Source of the DNA: an uncultured Prevotella sp.
Lineage (GTDB): Bacteria; Bacteroidota; Bacteroidia; Bacteroidales; Bacteroidaceae
DNA length: 14,209 bases
NCBI GenBank assembly: GCA_900762125.1
Contig: CAAFFL010000260.1
Coordinates: 1-14,209, forward strand
Reading direction: 5' to 3'
Made by a program: the position numbers and the translations under genes. The notes beneath the pieces were generated by a model, which made no database searches, had not been told where the DNA came from, and saw nothing but the letters and a program-made list of their open reading frames with translations. Below, in pieces: positions 6,010 to 12,340 of the stretch; positions within the stretch are counted from its first letter, which is position 1; every line of letters starts with the position of its first letter.

Positions 6010-7020
6010 TTATTTGTGCCCCTTCTTGATGATTTTATCCTCCAGCTCTTTCAGTTGCTTCAAATCTTCTGCATCTGCAAGCTGGGCATCGAGATACTTG
6101 CGCTTGGCATTGAAGGCATCGTAGACACCTTTGACATGCTCCTCTGCTTCTGCATTAGATATACGGCCACGCCCTTGCAATATCGGTTTGTCTTGAAAAG
6201 TCAAAAGGGAGTCTACGTTCTTCCTCCAGTAATCTATCGTAAGATCTCGTCTACCCTTGACACGTTCTTCTGCAGAAGTGAGGAAGATGTCTACGAGACG
6301 GTTGAGAGAGTCAATCTCGGATGGTTGAAGGTAGTTCTTTGCAATGATGATATCGCCTTTGCGGACAATGGATCCTTTCCAGGATGTTAAGCCCATGTTG
6401 GGCAACGCTGCATTAGCACGAGAGGAGATGATTTCAGCAGCTGTCAGTTGTGTGACAGCATACAGGAGTTTGTTCTGTGTCTCAGCGAAGAACATCTGAG
6501 TAGCCTTGTCTGTTTTGTCGTAATCGCTGCTCAGCGCGAAAAGGTCACGAACCTTCTGATAGAAACGTTTCTCAGAGGCACGGATATCCCGGATGCGAGA
6601 AAGCAACTCATCGAAGTAATCTGGCCGACCATCGGGGTCCTTTAGCCGGTTATCATCCATCGTAAAGCCCTTGACGAGATACTCTGTCAGATGCTCTGTT
6701 GCCCATTGACGGAACTGCGTGCCGCGAAGTCCACGCACACGGTAGCCCACAGCAATGATCATCTCAAGAGAGTAGAACACAACATTGTAGCTCTTACCAT
6801 CGGCGGCAGTAGTTAAGAAATTCTTAACTACTGAATCTTTTATTAATTCCTTTTCTTTCAGTATGTTGGCGATATGCATACTGATGTTAGGCTTGGAGGT
6901 GGCAAAAAGGTTAGCCATCTGTTGTTGGTTGAGCCATATCTTCCCGTCCTTAGCATATAGTGCTACGGAAGCCTTGCCATCGGCTGTACGATATATGATG
7001 ATGTTCTGCTCTTGATCCAT
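6010..7020 (-). CDS. rhuM: RhuM-family protein (virulence RhuM/COG3943-like)
   Basis: This 336-residue protein belongs to the RhuM family, named from Salmonella pathogenicity island 3 and widespread on accessory DNA; its biochemical role is not established. The N-terminus NIIIYRTADGK and the helix-turn-helix-like segment IWLNQQQMANLFATSK (28-43) are typical. Next come the conserved VVKNFLTTAADGKSYNVVFYSLEMIIAVGYRVR region and the RGTQFRQWA motif (99-107). A helical C-terminal half ends in a charged KQLKELEDKIIKK segment. Family members typically start a few residues before the IIIY motif, so M at 7020 is preferred over 7032 or 7116; the 7116 start would overlap comM and read through a hairpin. 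Base composition is markedly lower in GC than its neighbours, suggesting recent acquisition. It follows comM by 74 bp and converges on the ATPase. A link to phage defence or toxicity is only a guess. Confidence 0.9.
   Translation of the reverse strand: MDQEQNIIIYRTADGKASVALYAKDGKIWLNQQQMANLFATSKPNISMHIANILKEKELIKDSVVKNFLTTAADGKSYNVVFYSLEMIIAVGYRVRGLRGTQFRQWATEHLTEYLVKGFTMDDNRLKDPDGRPDYFDELLSRIRDIRASEKRFYQKVRDLFALSSDYDKTDKATQMFFAETQNKLLYAVTQLTAAEIISSRANAALPNMGLTSWKGSIVRKGDIIIAKNYLQPSEIDSLNRLVDIFLTSAEERVKGRRDLTIDYWRKNVDSLLTFQDKPILQGRGRISNAEAEEHVKGVYDAFNAKRKYLDAQLADAEDLKQLKELEDKIIKKGHK
6807..6833. repeat. Perfect 27-bp palindrome within rhuM
   Basis: CAGTAGTTAAGAA (6807-6819) is followed by one central A and then its exact reverse complement (6821-6833). 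It encodes the conserved DSVVKNFLTTA segment near residues 62-72 of RhuM. Arms of 13 bp with no mismatch are not expected by chance in a window this size. It could be a protein-binding site, a cruciform or an mRNA hairpin. Confidence 0.9.
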
Positions 7021-7058
7021 ACCTTTATCCATTCTAACGAATAGCTCTTTAGCATTTA

Positions 7059-7091
7059 TACATCCCTCCCTTTGGGAGGGCTTGGAAAGGA
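7059..7091 (-). repeat. Dispersed hairpin repeat between comM and rhuM
   Basis: On the minus strand this reads TCCTTTCCAAG followed by a CCCTCCC-AAA-GGGAGGG hairpin and then ATGTA. It closely matches the sequence at 14171-14203 in the same 5'-to-3' sense, so it is a dispersed element and not a local terminator. No T-tract follows. It begins next to the comM stop codon and lies in the rhuM leader. Confidence 0.8.
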
Positions 7092-7094
7092 CAT

Positions 7095-8642
7095 TTACAG
7101 CCCTCTCTCGGCCCAATCGCCTCGGTCGAGGTTGCGATAGCCGATGGCCTCGGCGATGTGCTCCGTCCGCACGTGCTCCGTTCCATCAAGGTCGGCGATG
7201 GTACGGGCGACCTTCAGGATGCGGCTGTAGGCGCGGGCACTGAGGCTGAGGCGCTCCATGGCGTTGCGCAGGAGCTCAAGACTCGCGGCGTCGGGCTCGG
7301 CATACTGGTGGATCATCCGCTCCGTCATCTGTGCGTTGCAGTGGACGCCCGCCGTCCCCTTGTAGCGTTCTGTCTGGATGGCGCGTGCGGCGATGACACG
7401 CTCGCGGATAGCTGCCGACGGCTCGCCGGGCTGTGCCTTCGAGATGTCCTTGAAGGGCAGCGGGGAAATCTCGCACTGGATGTCGATGCGATCCATCAAC
7501 GGACCACTGATCTTGTTGAGGTAACGTTGTATCTGCCCCGGCGTGCAGACGCAGTGGTGCGTCGGGTCGCCATAGTAGCCGCAGGGACAGGGGTTCATCG
7601 ACGCGACGAACATGAATGAACAAGGATAGGTGATGGAGTACTTCGCCCGGCTGATGGTGATCTGCCGGTCCTCGAGAGGCTGGCGTAGCACCTCCAGTGT
7701 GTGTTTGTTGAACTCGGGAAGCTCATCGCAGAAAAGCACGCCATTGTGCGCCAGACTGATCTCGCCCGGCATGGGGTTGTTGCCACCGCCGACGAGGGCT
7801 ACCTCGGAGATGGTGTGGTGGGGCGCACGGAAGGGCCGCTGTGAGATGAGTGCCGACTCGCGCTTCAGCGTGCCGGCCACGGAGTGGATCTGTGTGGTCT
7901 CCAAGCTCTCGGCAAGCGTCAGCGGCGGAAGAATACTTGGCAGGCGCTTCGCCATCATACTCTTGCCCGACCCCGGAGGACCGATCATGATGAGGTTGTG
8001 ACCACCAGCGGCAGCGACCTCCAGGGCACGCTTCACATTCTCCTGTCCGCGGACGTCGGCGAAGTCAAGGTCAAAGTTGTATTGCTGGTCGTAGAACTCC
8101 TTGCGCGTGTCGACGACGGTGGGCTCAAAGGCCTTCTGGCCGGAGAGGAACTGGATGACGTCCATCATCGTCTCCATGCCGTAGACCTCGAGGTTGTTGA
8201 CGATGGCAGCCTCGCGGACGTTCTGCTTCGGTACGATGAGGCCTTTGTAGTGCTCGGCACGCGCCTTGATGGCGATGGGCAGCACGCCCTTGGCGGGCTG
8301 CAGCTTGCCGTCGAGGCTGATCTCCCCAACCATCATGTATTGATTGAGCTGCTGCGCGTCGATTTGTCCGTCGGCGGCAAGGATGCCGATGGCGAGCGGC
8401 AGGTCGAAGTTGCTGCCCTCCTTGCGCAGGTCGGCGGGCGCAAGGTTCACGGTGAGGTCCGCACGCGGGAACTTATAGCCATTGTTCTGCATGGCCGCGG
8501 CGATGCGGTCGCGACCCTCCTTCACGGCGGTGTCGCCCAGACCCGTGAGGTGGTACATCACCCCTCGTGAGAGGCTGATCTCGATGGTCACAATGGTCAC
8601 GTCGAGACCATTGACAGCGGCGGTATAGGTTCTGACTAGCAT
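7095..8642 (-). CDS. comM: YifB/ComM-family Mg-chelatase-like AAA+ ATPase
   Basis: In naturally transformable bacteria, ComM is a hexameric helicase that promotes branch migration during DNA integration; YifB homologues are widespread in non-competent species too. The 515 residues contain an N-terminal Lon-protease-like fold (about 20-140, with NLAPADLRKEGSNFDLPLA). The central AAA+ domain has Walker A GPPGSGKS (221-228), Walker B GVLFCDELPEF (301-311) and DRID with a probable arginine finger (384-387). A C-terminal Mg_chelatase_C domain covers about 400-505. A four-cysteine cluster C352, C354, C364, C366 (in PCPCGYYGDPTHHCVC) is typical of the family and may bind zinc. The start MLVRTYTAAVNGLD matches family N-termini. 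It lies 56 bp downstream of the thioredoxin-like lipoprotein gene, across a heptamer repeat, and the two may share a transcript. Confidence 0.95.
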   Translation of the reverse strand: MLVRTYTAAVNGLDVTIVTIEISLSRGVMYHLTGLGDTAVKEGRDRIAAAMQNNGYKFPRADLTVNLAPADLRKEGSNFDLPLAIGILAADGQIDAQQLNQYMMVGEISLDGKLQPAKGVLPIAIKARAEHYKGLIVPKQNVREAAIVNNLEVYGMETMMDVIQFLSGQKAFEPTVVDTRKEFYDQQYNFDLDFADVRGQENVKRALEVAAAGGHNLIMIGPPGSGKSMMAKRLPSILPPLTLAESLETTQIHSVAGTLKRESALISQRPFRAPHHTISEVALVGGGNNPMPGEISLAHNGVLFCDELPEFNKHTLEVLRQPLEDRQITISRAKYSITYPCSFMFVASMNPCPCGYYGDPTHHCVCTPGQIQRYLNKISGPLMDRIDIQCEISPLPFKDISKAQPGEPSAAIRERVIAARAIQTERYKGTAGVHCNAQMTERMIHQYAEPDAASLELLRNAMERLSLSARAYSRILKVARTIADLDGTEHVRTEHIAEAIGYRNLDRGDWAERGL

Positions 8643-8675
8643 GGTTGATGGTTGATAGTTGATGGTTGATAGCTG
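8641..8675. repeat. Heptamer tandem repeat abutting the comM start
   Basis: Five consecutive 7-bp units read ATGGTTG, ATGGTTG, ATAGTTG, ATGGTTG, ATAGCTG on the plus strand. A further ATGGTTG lies at 8690-8696. On the coding strand the last unit runs straight into the comM start codon. It fills most of the 56-bp gap behind the upstream lipoprotein gene. Units like this are common between Bacteroidales genes, from general recollection. Confidence 0.88.
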
Positions 8676-8698
8676 AAGCCTGGCAGCTGATGGTTGGC

Positions 8699-9712
8699 CT
8701 AAAGGAGTTCCTTTAGTTTTGATTCAAGGTCGTTCGTGGAGAGTCCGTGCGCGACAACGCGTCCGTTCTGCAGGACGAGGTTGTCGGGGACGGCGAGGAG
8801 GCCCAGGGCGCGGACGGTGCGGCCGTCGAGCATCTGCTCGTCGCAGACGACAGGCCACGAGACGCTGTCGGCGCGAAGAGTGTTACGGCAGTCCACTTTG
8901 CTGGCATCGACGCAGAGGCCTACGACTTTCAGGCGGCCGTTGGCGGTGCTGGTGAGGTTCTTCAGGCGGCGGAGCTGGTCCATGCTCTCGAAGCTCCATG
9001 AGGCATAGGTGAAGATGACGGCGATGCCACTGGACAGCGATGACGACGAGACGAGGCGGCCATGGATGTCGTAGTCGGTGAACGTCGGCAGCGTGGCGCC
9101 CTGCGTGGTGGCCTTCAGCGCCTTCACCTGCTGCGACAGGCGGGCGAGCATGCCGTTGTTGGGCTGCTTCGGCGCCATCAATGCCAGCAGGCGGTCGGCC
9201 TCACGGAAGTCCTGCCGCTGGGTGTTGTTGATGAAGTAGTGAGCCACGAGAAAGACGCCGACGGGTGATGCGGGATGGTCCTCGACGAAGGTGGCGGCAT
9301 ACTTTTGTATCTCTACGGGTGAGGCGTTGACGGTCTGCTCCCGAAACTTCGTCATGAGCTCATTGTCCTTTGTGCCCTTGACCTTCATCATCTTCAGGTG
9401 GGAGGCATCGCCGTCGATGCTGGCGGTCTTGCCCGGCGAGGCGAAGATGGGCTGCTGGGAGAAGTTGGGGAAGACGAGCATCAGTGTCGACGGATGCTCG
9501 CAGTGGATCTCATAGGCAAAGCGGCCGCCCTCCACCTTGATGGTGTCGATGCCGCTGATGGCGCCGTCGACGCTGTAGATGTAGAACTCGCCCATGTTCA
9601 TGTTGAGCAGGCGTCCCTCCACCTTGAAGTGCTTGCTGTCTACGCCGCAGGCAGCGAGGAGCAAGGACAGGAGGATAAGGAGCGAGGGAAAGAAAGTGGA
9701 ACGCTTTGTCAT
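8699..9712 (-). CDS. Lipoprotein with DUF4369-like N-terminus and redox-dead thioredoxin fold
   Basis: The 337-residue product starts at M (9712). Signal peptide MTKRSTFFPSLLILLSLLLAAC ends in lipobox LAAC with lipid-modified C22, so the protein is anchored in the envelope. Residues 28-115 (FKVEGRLLNMNMGEFYIYSVDG...) resemble the DUF4369 beta domain found before thioredoxin domains in Bacteroidota TlpA-like proteins. Residues about 205-337 follow the TlpA/AhpC layout: LPTFTDYDIHGRLV, the strand AVIFTYASWSFES, and a cis-proline region LLAVPDNLVL (305-314). At the active site the usual WCxxC reads W239-S-F-E-S243, so both redox cysteines are serine. It cannot act as a thiol oxidoreductase by the usual mechanism and may be a binding or chaperone-like relative. 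Upstream in-frame M at 9778 lies within the preceding terminator hairpin and is rejected. It may be co-transcribed with comM. Confidence 0.88.
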   Translation of the reverse strand: MTKRSTFFPSLLILLSLLLAACGVDSKHFKVEGRLLNMNMGEFYIYSVDGAISGIDTIKVEGGRFAYEIHCEHPSTLMLVFPNFSQQPIFASPGKTASIDGDASHLKMMKVKGTKDNELMTKFREQTVNASPVEIQKYAATFVEDHPASPVGVFLVAHYFINNTQRQDFREADRLLALMAPKQPNNGMLARLSQQVKALKATTQGATLPTFTDYDIHGRLVSSSSLSSGIAVIFTYASWSFESMDQLRRLKNLTSTANGRLKVVGLCVDASKVDCRNTLRADSVSWPVVCDEQMLDGRTVRALGLLAVPDNLVLQNGRVVAHGLSTNDLESKLKELL

Positions 9713-9744
9713 GGTGATGGTCCTGAATGGGAATTGTTCTGGAT

Positions 9745-9783
9745 GAATAAAGAAAAAGCCTTGAGCCTTCCGGCCCAAGGCTT
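9745..9783 (-). terminator. Intrinsic terminator of the TPR lipoprotein gene
   Basis: On the minus strand AAGCCTTGGGCC (9772-9783) pairs with GGCTCAAGGCTT (9756-9767) across the loop GGAA. All 12 pairs form if one G-U is allowed, and a T-rich tail TTTCTTTATT follows. The G-U appears as an A-C mismatch on the other strand, which supports use in the minus direction. It sits 21 bp past the stop codon of the 9805-11481 gene. Confidence 0.9.
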
Positions 9784-9804
9784 GTTATTTGGTTGAGGGT
9801 TAAC

Positions 9805-11481
9805 TTACTTCAGCGAGCTGACCTCGAGGTCCTTGGCAGCGTATGCTGACAGTGAGGCGTCCTTGGCGAGGGCGGCCTGCAGAGCCGACTGTGCGGCGGT
9901 GGTGTTGCCCTGACGGTTGTAGACGATGGCCTTCAGATAACTGGTCAGCGCGTCGGGGTTCTTAACATTGTTCAGTGTGGACAGTGCGGCAGCATAGTTC
10001 TTGTTGAGGAGCTGTGCCAGTGCAGCGCTGTTGGACGTGGACTCACCGAAGTTCTGCACAGCGGTGGCGTAGTTGCCTTTGGCAATGTTGAGGTTGCCGA
10101 GCACCTCACCGAAGCCGTTGGCGTCGATGGCGTTGGCCAAGTTGTCCTCAGCGGTCTTTGCGTCACCATTCTTCAGCGCGATGAGTGCGAGGTTGGCGTA
10201 AGCCTCAGGAGTCTTTTGACCCTTGCTGATGGACTCGTTGATATACTGCTTAGCGGCAGCCTCATCGCCATTGTTGAACGCGAGGACAGCGAGGTTGTTG
10301 TAGGCACGGTAGTCGTTGCCATAGAGGTCGGCAGCCTTCTTGTAGATCTCTGCCTTCTTGTTGGCGTCATTCTCGAGGCTGGCGGCGTAGAGGAGCTCTT
10401 CCTTGCTCAGCTTCGACGGATCGGCAGCATACTGCTCCTTGATCTGCTCGTCGGAACGGCCCACGAGGTTGTAGTTGATGATGAGGCGGCTGCGACGGAG
10501 CTCGGGCAGGATGCCATCGGCGAGTTCACGGAAGCCCTCGCTCATGTTGCGGATCTGCTGCTCACGCTCGGCGGGGTCCTTGTACATCTCCAGGACGCGC
10601 AGGATGACGTCCTTGTCCTGGATGTTGCTGGCCTGGACGAGCTGCTTGAAGCCGTCCCAGTCCTGTGCGGTGTAGTGGGCGTCGACATCAGTGCCGGCGA
10701 GCTTGGCAGCCTTCAGCTGGCTGTTGAGGTACTTCTCTGTGTTGTTCTGACGCTTGTTGGCGAGCTTGTCGTTGAACGCGAAGCCGCCCTCAGGAGAGGC
10801 GTAGGCCTGCAACTCGACATTCTTCAGCTCGAGGGTGTCGCGGCCGGCATTGATCTTCTTGAGCATCTTCACAAACTCCTTTACAGAGTTGTTCTTCAGT
10901 TCGCTCTTGCGGAGGTTGGCCTGGTTGACGAGGAACTTGATGTTAGCCTCCTGCTTCTGCGCGGTGATGCGCTGGAAGGAGTCGGGAGCGATGCAAGCGC
11001 CGGCATTCATCAGAGTCTTCTTGTAGAGCTCGGAGGTGGCGACGACGCCATCGGCGACCTTTACGGCAGGAACATCCTGAACCTTCTTGCCCAGCAGGGC
11101 ATCGAAGTTGAGGTACATCTCGCTCTTCTGGAAGTCGGTGGTATAGGGGAAGGCGGTCTTCATGGTGTAACGGCCACCATTGTCATAGTCGATGGTGGTG
11201 TTGTTGCCCATGACCTTCTCACCCTGGAATGTTGCGGGTGTGCCCTTGACGACAAGGCCGTCGGCATTGCGCAGCTCCGGCGTGATGGTCACCACGGCCT
11301 TGCGCTTCATATACTTTGCGGGGAAGACGCCGTTGATGGTGACTGGCACCTGTCCGGCCTGTGTCTCTAATGGGTTAGGGTCTACAGTGAAATTGTCGGC
11401 AGACAACGGTCCAAGCTTTGAGCATGAACCAAAGGCTAATACAGTGCAGATAGCCAATGAAGGAATGAAATAGTTTCGCAT
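9805..11481 (-). CDS. OmpA-like/TPR repeat lipoprotein
   Basis: This is a 558-residue envelope lipoprotein of Bacteroidales type; specific function unknown. The signal peptide MRNYFIPSLAICTVLAFGSC ends with lipidated C20. Residues about 30-120 are beta-rich and may bind or fold against the outer membrane. Residues about 180-255 resemble an OmpA C-terminal peptidoglycan-binding module (VELQAYASPEGG... followed by NDKLANKRQNNTEKYL), although the match is partial. From about 363 to 545 come helical repeats of TPR type, for example YRAYNNLAVLAFNNGDEAAAKQYINESI and TPEAYANLALIALKNGDAKTAEDNL. It could be a scaffold between the outer membrane and cell wall. The start codon lies 22 bp from the end of the tRNA-Leu gene with no clear TAnnTTTG box between them, so it may depend on the tRNA promoter. 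A strong terminator follows. Confidence 0.9.
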   Translation of the reverse strand: MRNYFIPSLAICTVLAFGSCSKLGPLSADNFTVDPNPLETQAGQVPVTINGVFPAKYMKRKAVVTITPELRNADGLVVKGTPATFQGEKVMGNNTTIDYDNGGRYTMKTAFPYTTDFQKSEMYLNFDALLGKKVQDVPAVKVADGVVATSELYKKTLMNAGACIAPDSFQRITAQKQEANIKFLVNQANLRKSELKNNSVKEFVKMLKKINAGRDTLELKNVELQAYASPEGGFAFNDKLANKRQNNTEKYLNSQLKAAKLAGTDVDAHYTAQDWDGFKQLVQASNIQDKDVILRVLEMYKDPAEREQQIRNMSEGFRELADGILPELRRSRLIINYNLVGRSDEQIKEQYAADPSKLSKEELLYAASLENDANKKAEIYKKAADLYGNDYRAYNNLAVLAFNNGDEAAAKQYINESISKGQKTPEAYANLALIALKNGDAKTAEDNLANAIDANGFGEVLGNLNIAKGNYATAVQNFGESTSNSAALAQLLNKNYAAALSTLNNVKNPDALTSYLKAIVYNRQGNTTAAQSALQAALAKDASLSAYAAKDLEVSSLK

Positions 11482-11503
11482 AATATAATTAAACTTAAAG
11501 AAG

Positions 11504-11589
11504 TGCCGCGAGCGGGACTCGAACCCGCACAGCCATTACTGGCCAAGGGATTTTAAGTCCCTCGTGTCTACCAATTCCACCATTGCGGC
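11504..11589 (-). tRNA. tRNA-Leu (UAA anticodon)
   Basis: On the minus strand the gene begins GCCGCAATGGTGGAATTGG and ends with the T arm GCGGG-TTCGAGT-CCCGC and acceptor strand TCGCGGC plus discriminator A. The anticodon stem is AGGGA/TCCCT around loop CTTAAAA, with anticodon TAA at 11553-11555. A long variable arm with a GGCC-type stem marks it as a class II leucine tRNA. The acceptor shows one A-C mismatch near its base. The CCA end is not encoded and must be added after transcription. Confidence 0.97.
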
Positions 11590-11615
11590 AGCAGCCAACC
11601 AAGCACTGACAATTG

Positions 11616-11646
11616 CAAAGGTAAGCGATAATATCGGAAACGCCAA
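11616..11646 (-). promoter_or_regulatory. Promoter of tRNA-Leu (and possibly the TPR gene)
   Basis: On the minus strand TACCTTTG (11616-11623) is an exact -7 match, with TTG (11644-11646) 20 bp upstream as a partial -33. The transcript would begin near 11609, about 20 nt before the tRNA. It likely runs on into the 9805-11481 gene. Confidence 0.72.
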
Positions 11647-11709
11647 CGATTTAAGTTTTTTTTTGATTATAGATGAGTATTTCTCGCCCATGGATGGGTG
11701 AACGCGGGC

Positions 11710-12261
11710 TCAGTTGACGGATAGAACGCCGTAGGGGCCTGTCGTGGCGGCATAGTAGCGGGTGAGCTTTTTGCCGCCGTCGCCAGTGGCGATGATGCCA
11801 CCATTGTTGAGGTCGTAGGTGCGGTGGCAGGTGGCGCACGACACGTTGCCATCGTTGGTGAAGGTGAGGGGACGGCTGCGCACGGGGAGCGCGTCGGGGT
11901 CGAAGCAGTTTGGGCACTGGAGGTCGTAGGCGTAGAACGTGCCATAGAACGACTGCCCGACGATGAGGCCGCCGTTCATGCCAAGGATGAGCGTGCGTTG
12001 CTGGTCCTTGGCATTGAAGATGCTCTTCGAGGTGAGGCCTTGGTTGTTGGTGAATACGAAGTAGGCCGGGCTGGCACCGATGACGGTGATGCACACGAAG
12101 ATGCCTGCCTGCGGCTGCATGGCGCTGGCAAGCGTGGCGTCGTTGTGCAGGTTGTTCTCGATGATGAGGTTGCACGGACGTCGCGAGAACTCGTTCTCGG
12201 TGCCGCCACAGGCGCAGAGAACGAGGAGGAGCAGGAAGGGAAGGGCTTGCTTCATGGTCAT
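11710..12261 (-). CDS. Small Cys-rich lipoprotein with Rieske-like C-terminus
   Basis: The 183-residue product has a signal peptide ending LVLCAC with lipidated C18; M at 12255 is an equally good start. The C-terminal half carries two cysteine pairs, C116-PN-C119 and C142-AT-C145 followed by H146, in the setting CATCHRTYDLNNGGI...LTRYYA. That setting resembles the second loop and following strand of Rieske domains (CxxH...YDL..G), but the ligands would be four cysteines instead of two Cys and two His. It could hold zinc, a rubredoxin-like iron, or an altered cluster. CATCH also fits the haem c motif CxxCH by chance; a single site with no cytochrome fold makes that unlikely. It lies 76 bp downstream of argH on the same strand. 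Its physiological role is unknown. Confidence 0.82.
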   Translation of the reverse strand: MTMKQALPFLLLLVLCACGGTENEFSRRPCNLIIENNLHNDATLASAMQPQAGIFVCITVIGASPAYFVFTNNQGLTSKSIFNAKDQQRTLILGMNGGLIVGQSFYGTFYAYDLQCPNCFDPDALPVRSRPLTFTNDGNVSCATCHRTYDLNNGGIIATGDGGKKLTRYYAATTGPYGVLSVN

Positions 12262-12278
12262 TGTTGATCCGCAGCAGA

Positions 12279-12340
12279 CAACGGTGATGGCTAGCGTTTA
12301 CCTGGCTAGCGCATGCCGTTGCTAATGCCTGCCGTTGCTA
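12279..12340. repeat. Degenerate 15-16-bp tandem repeat starting at the argH stop codon
   Basis: Read on the minus strand, four units all begin TAGC: TAGCAACGGCAGGCAT, TAGCAACGGCATGCGC, TAGCCAGGTAAACGC and TAGCCATCACCGTTG. The first unit's TAG is the argH stop codon. The first two units match at 13 of 16 positions; the others are weak. The repeat fills most of the gap to the next gene. Confidence 0.65.

Noticed and set aside
11824..11838. CATCH as a haem c attachment site in the small lipoprotein
   Set aside because: There is one site only, no cytochrome fold, and the flanking YDLNNGG favours a Rieske-like loop with paired cysteines.
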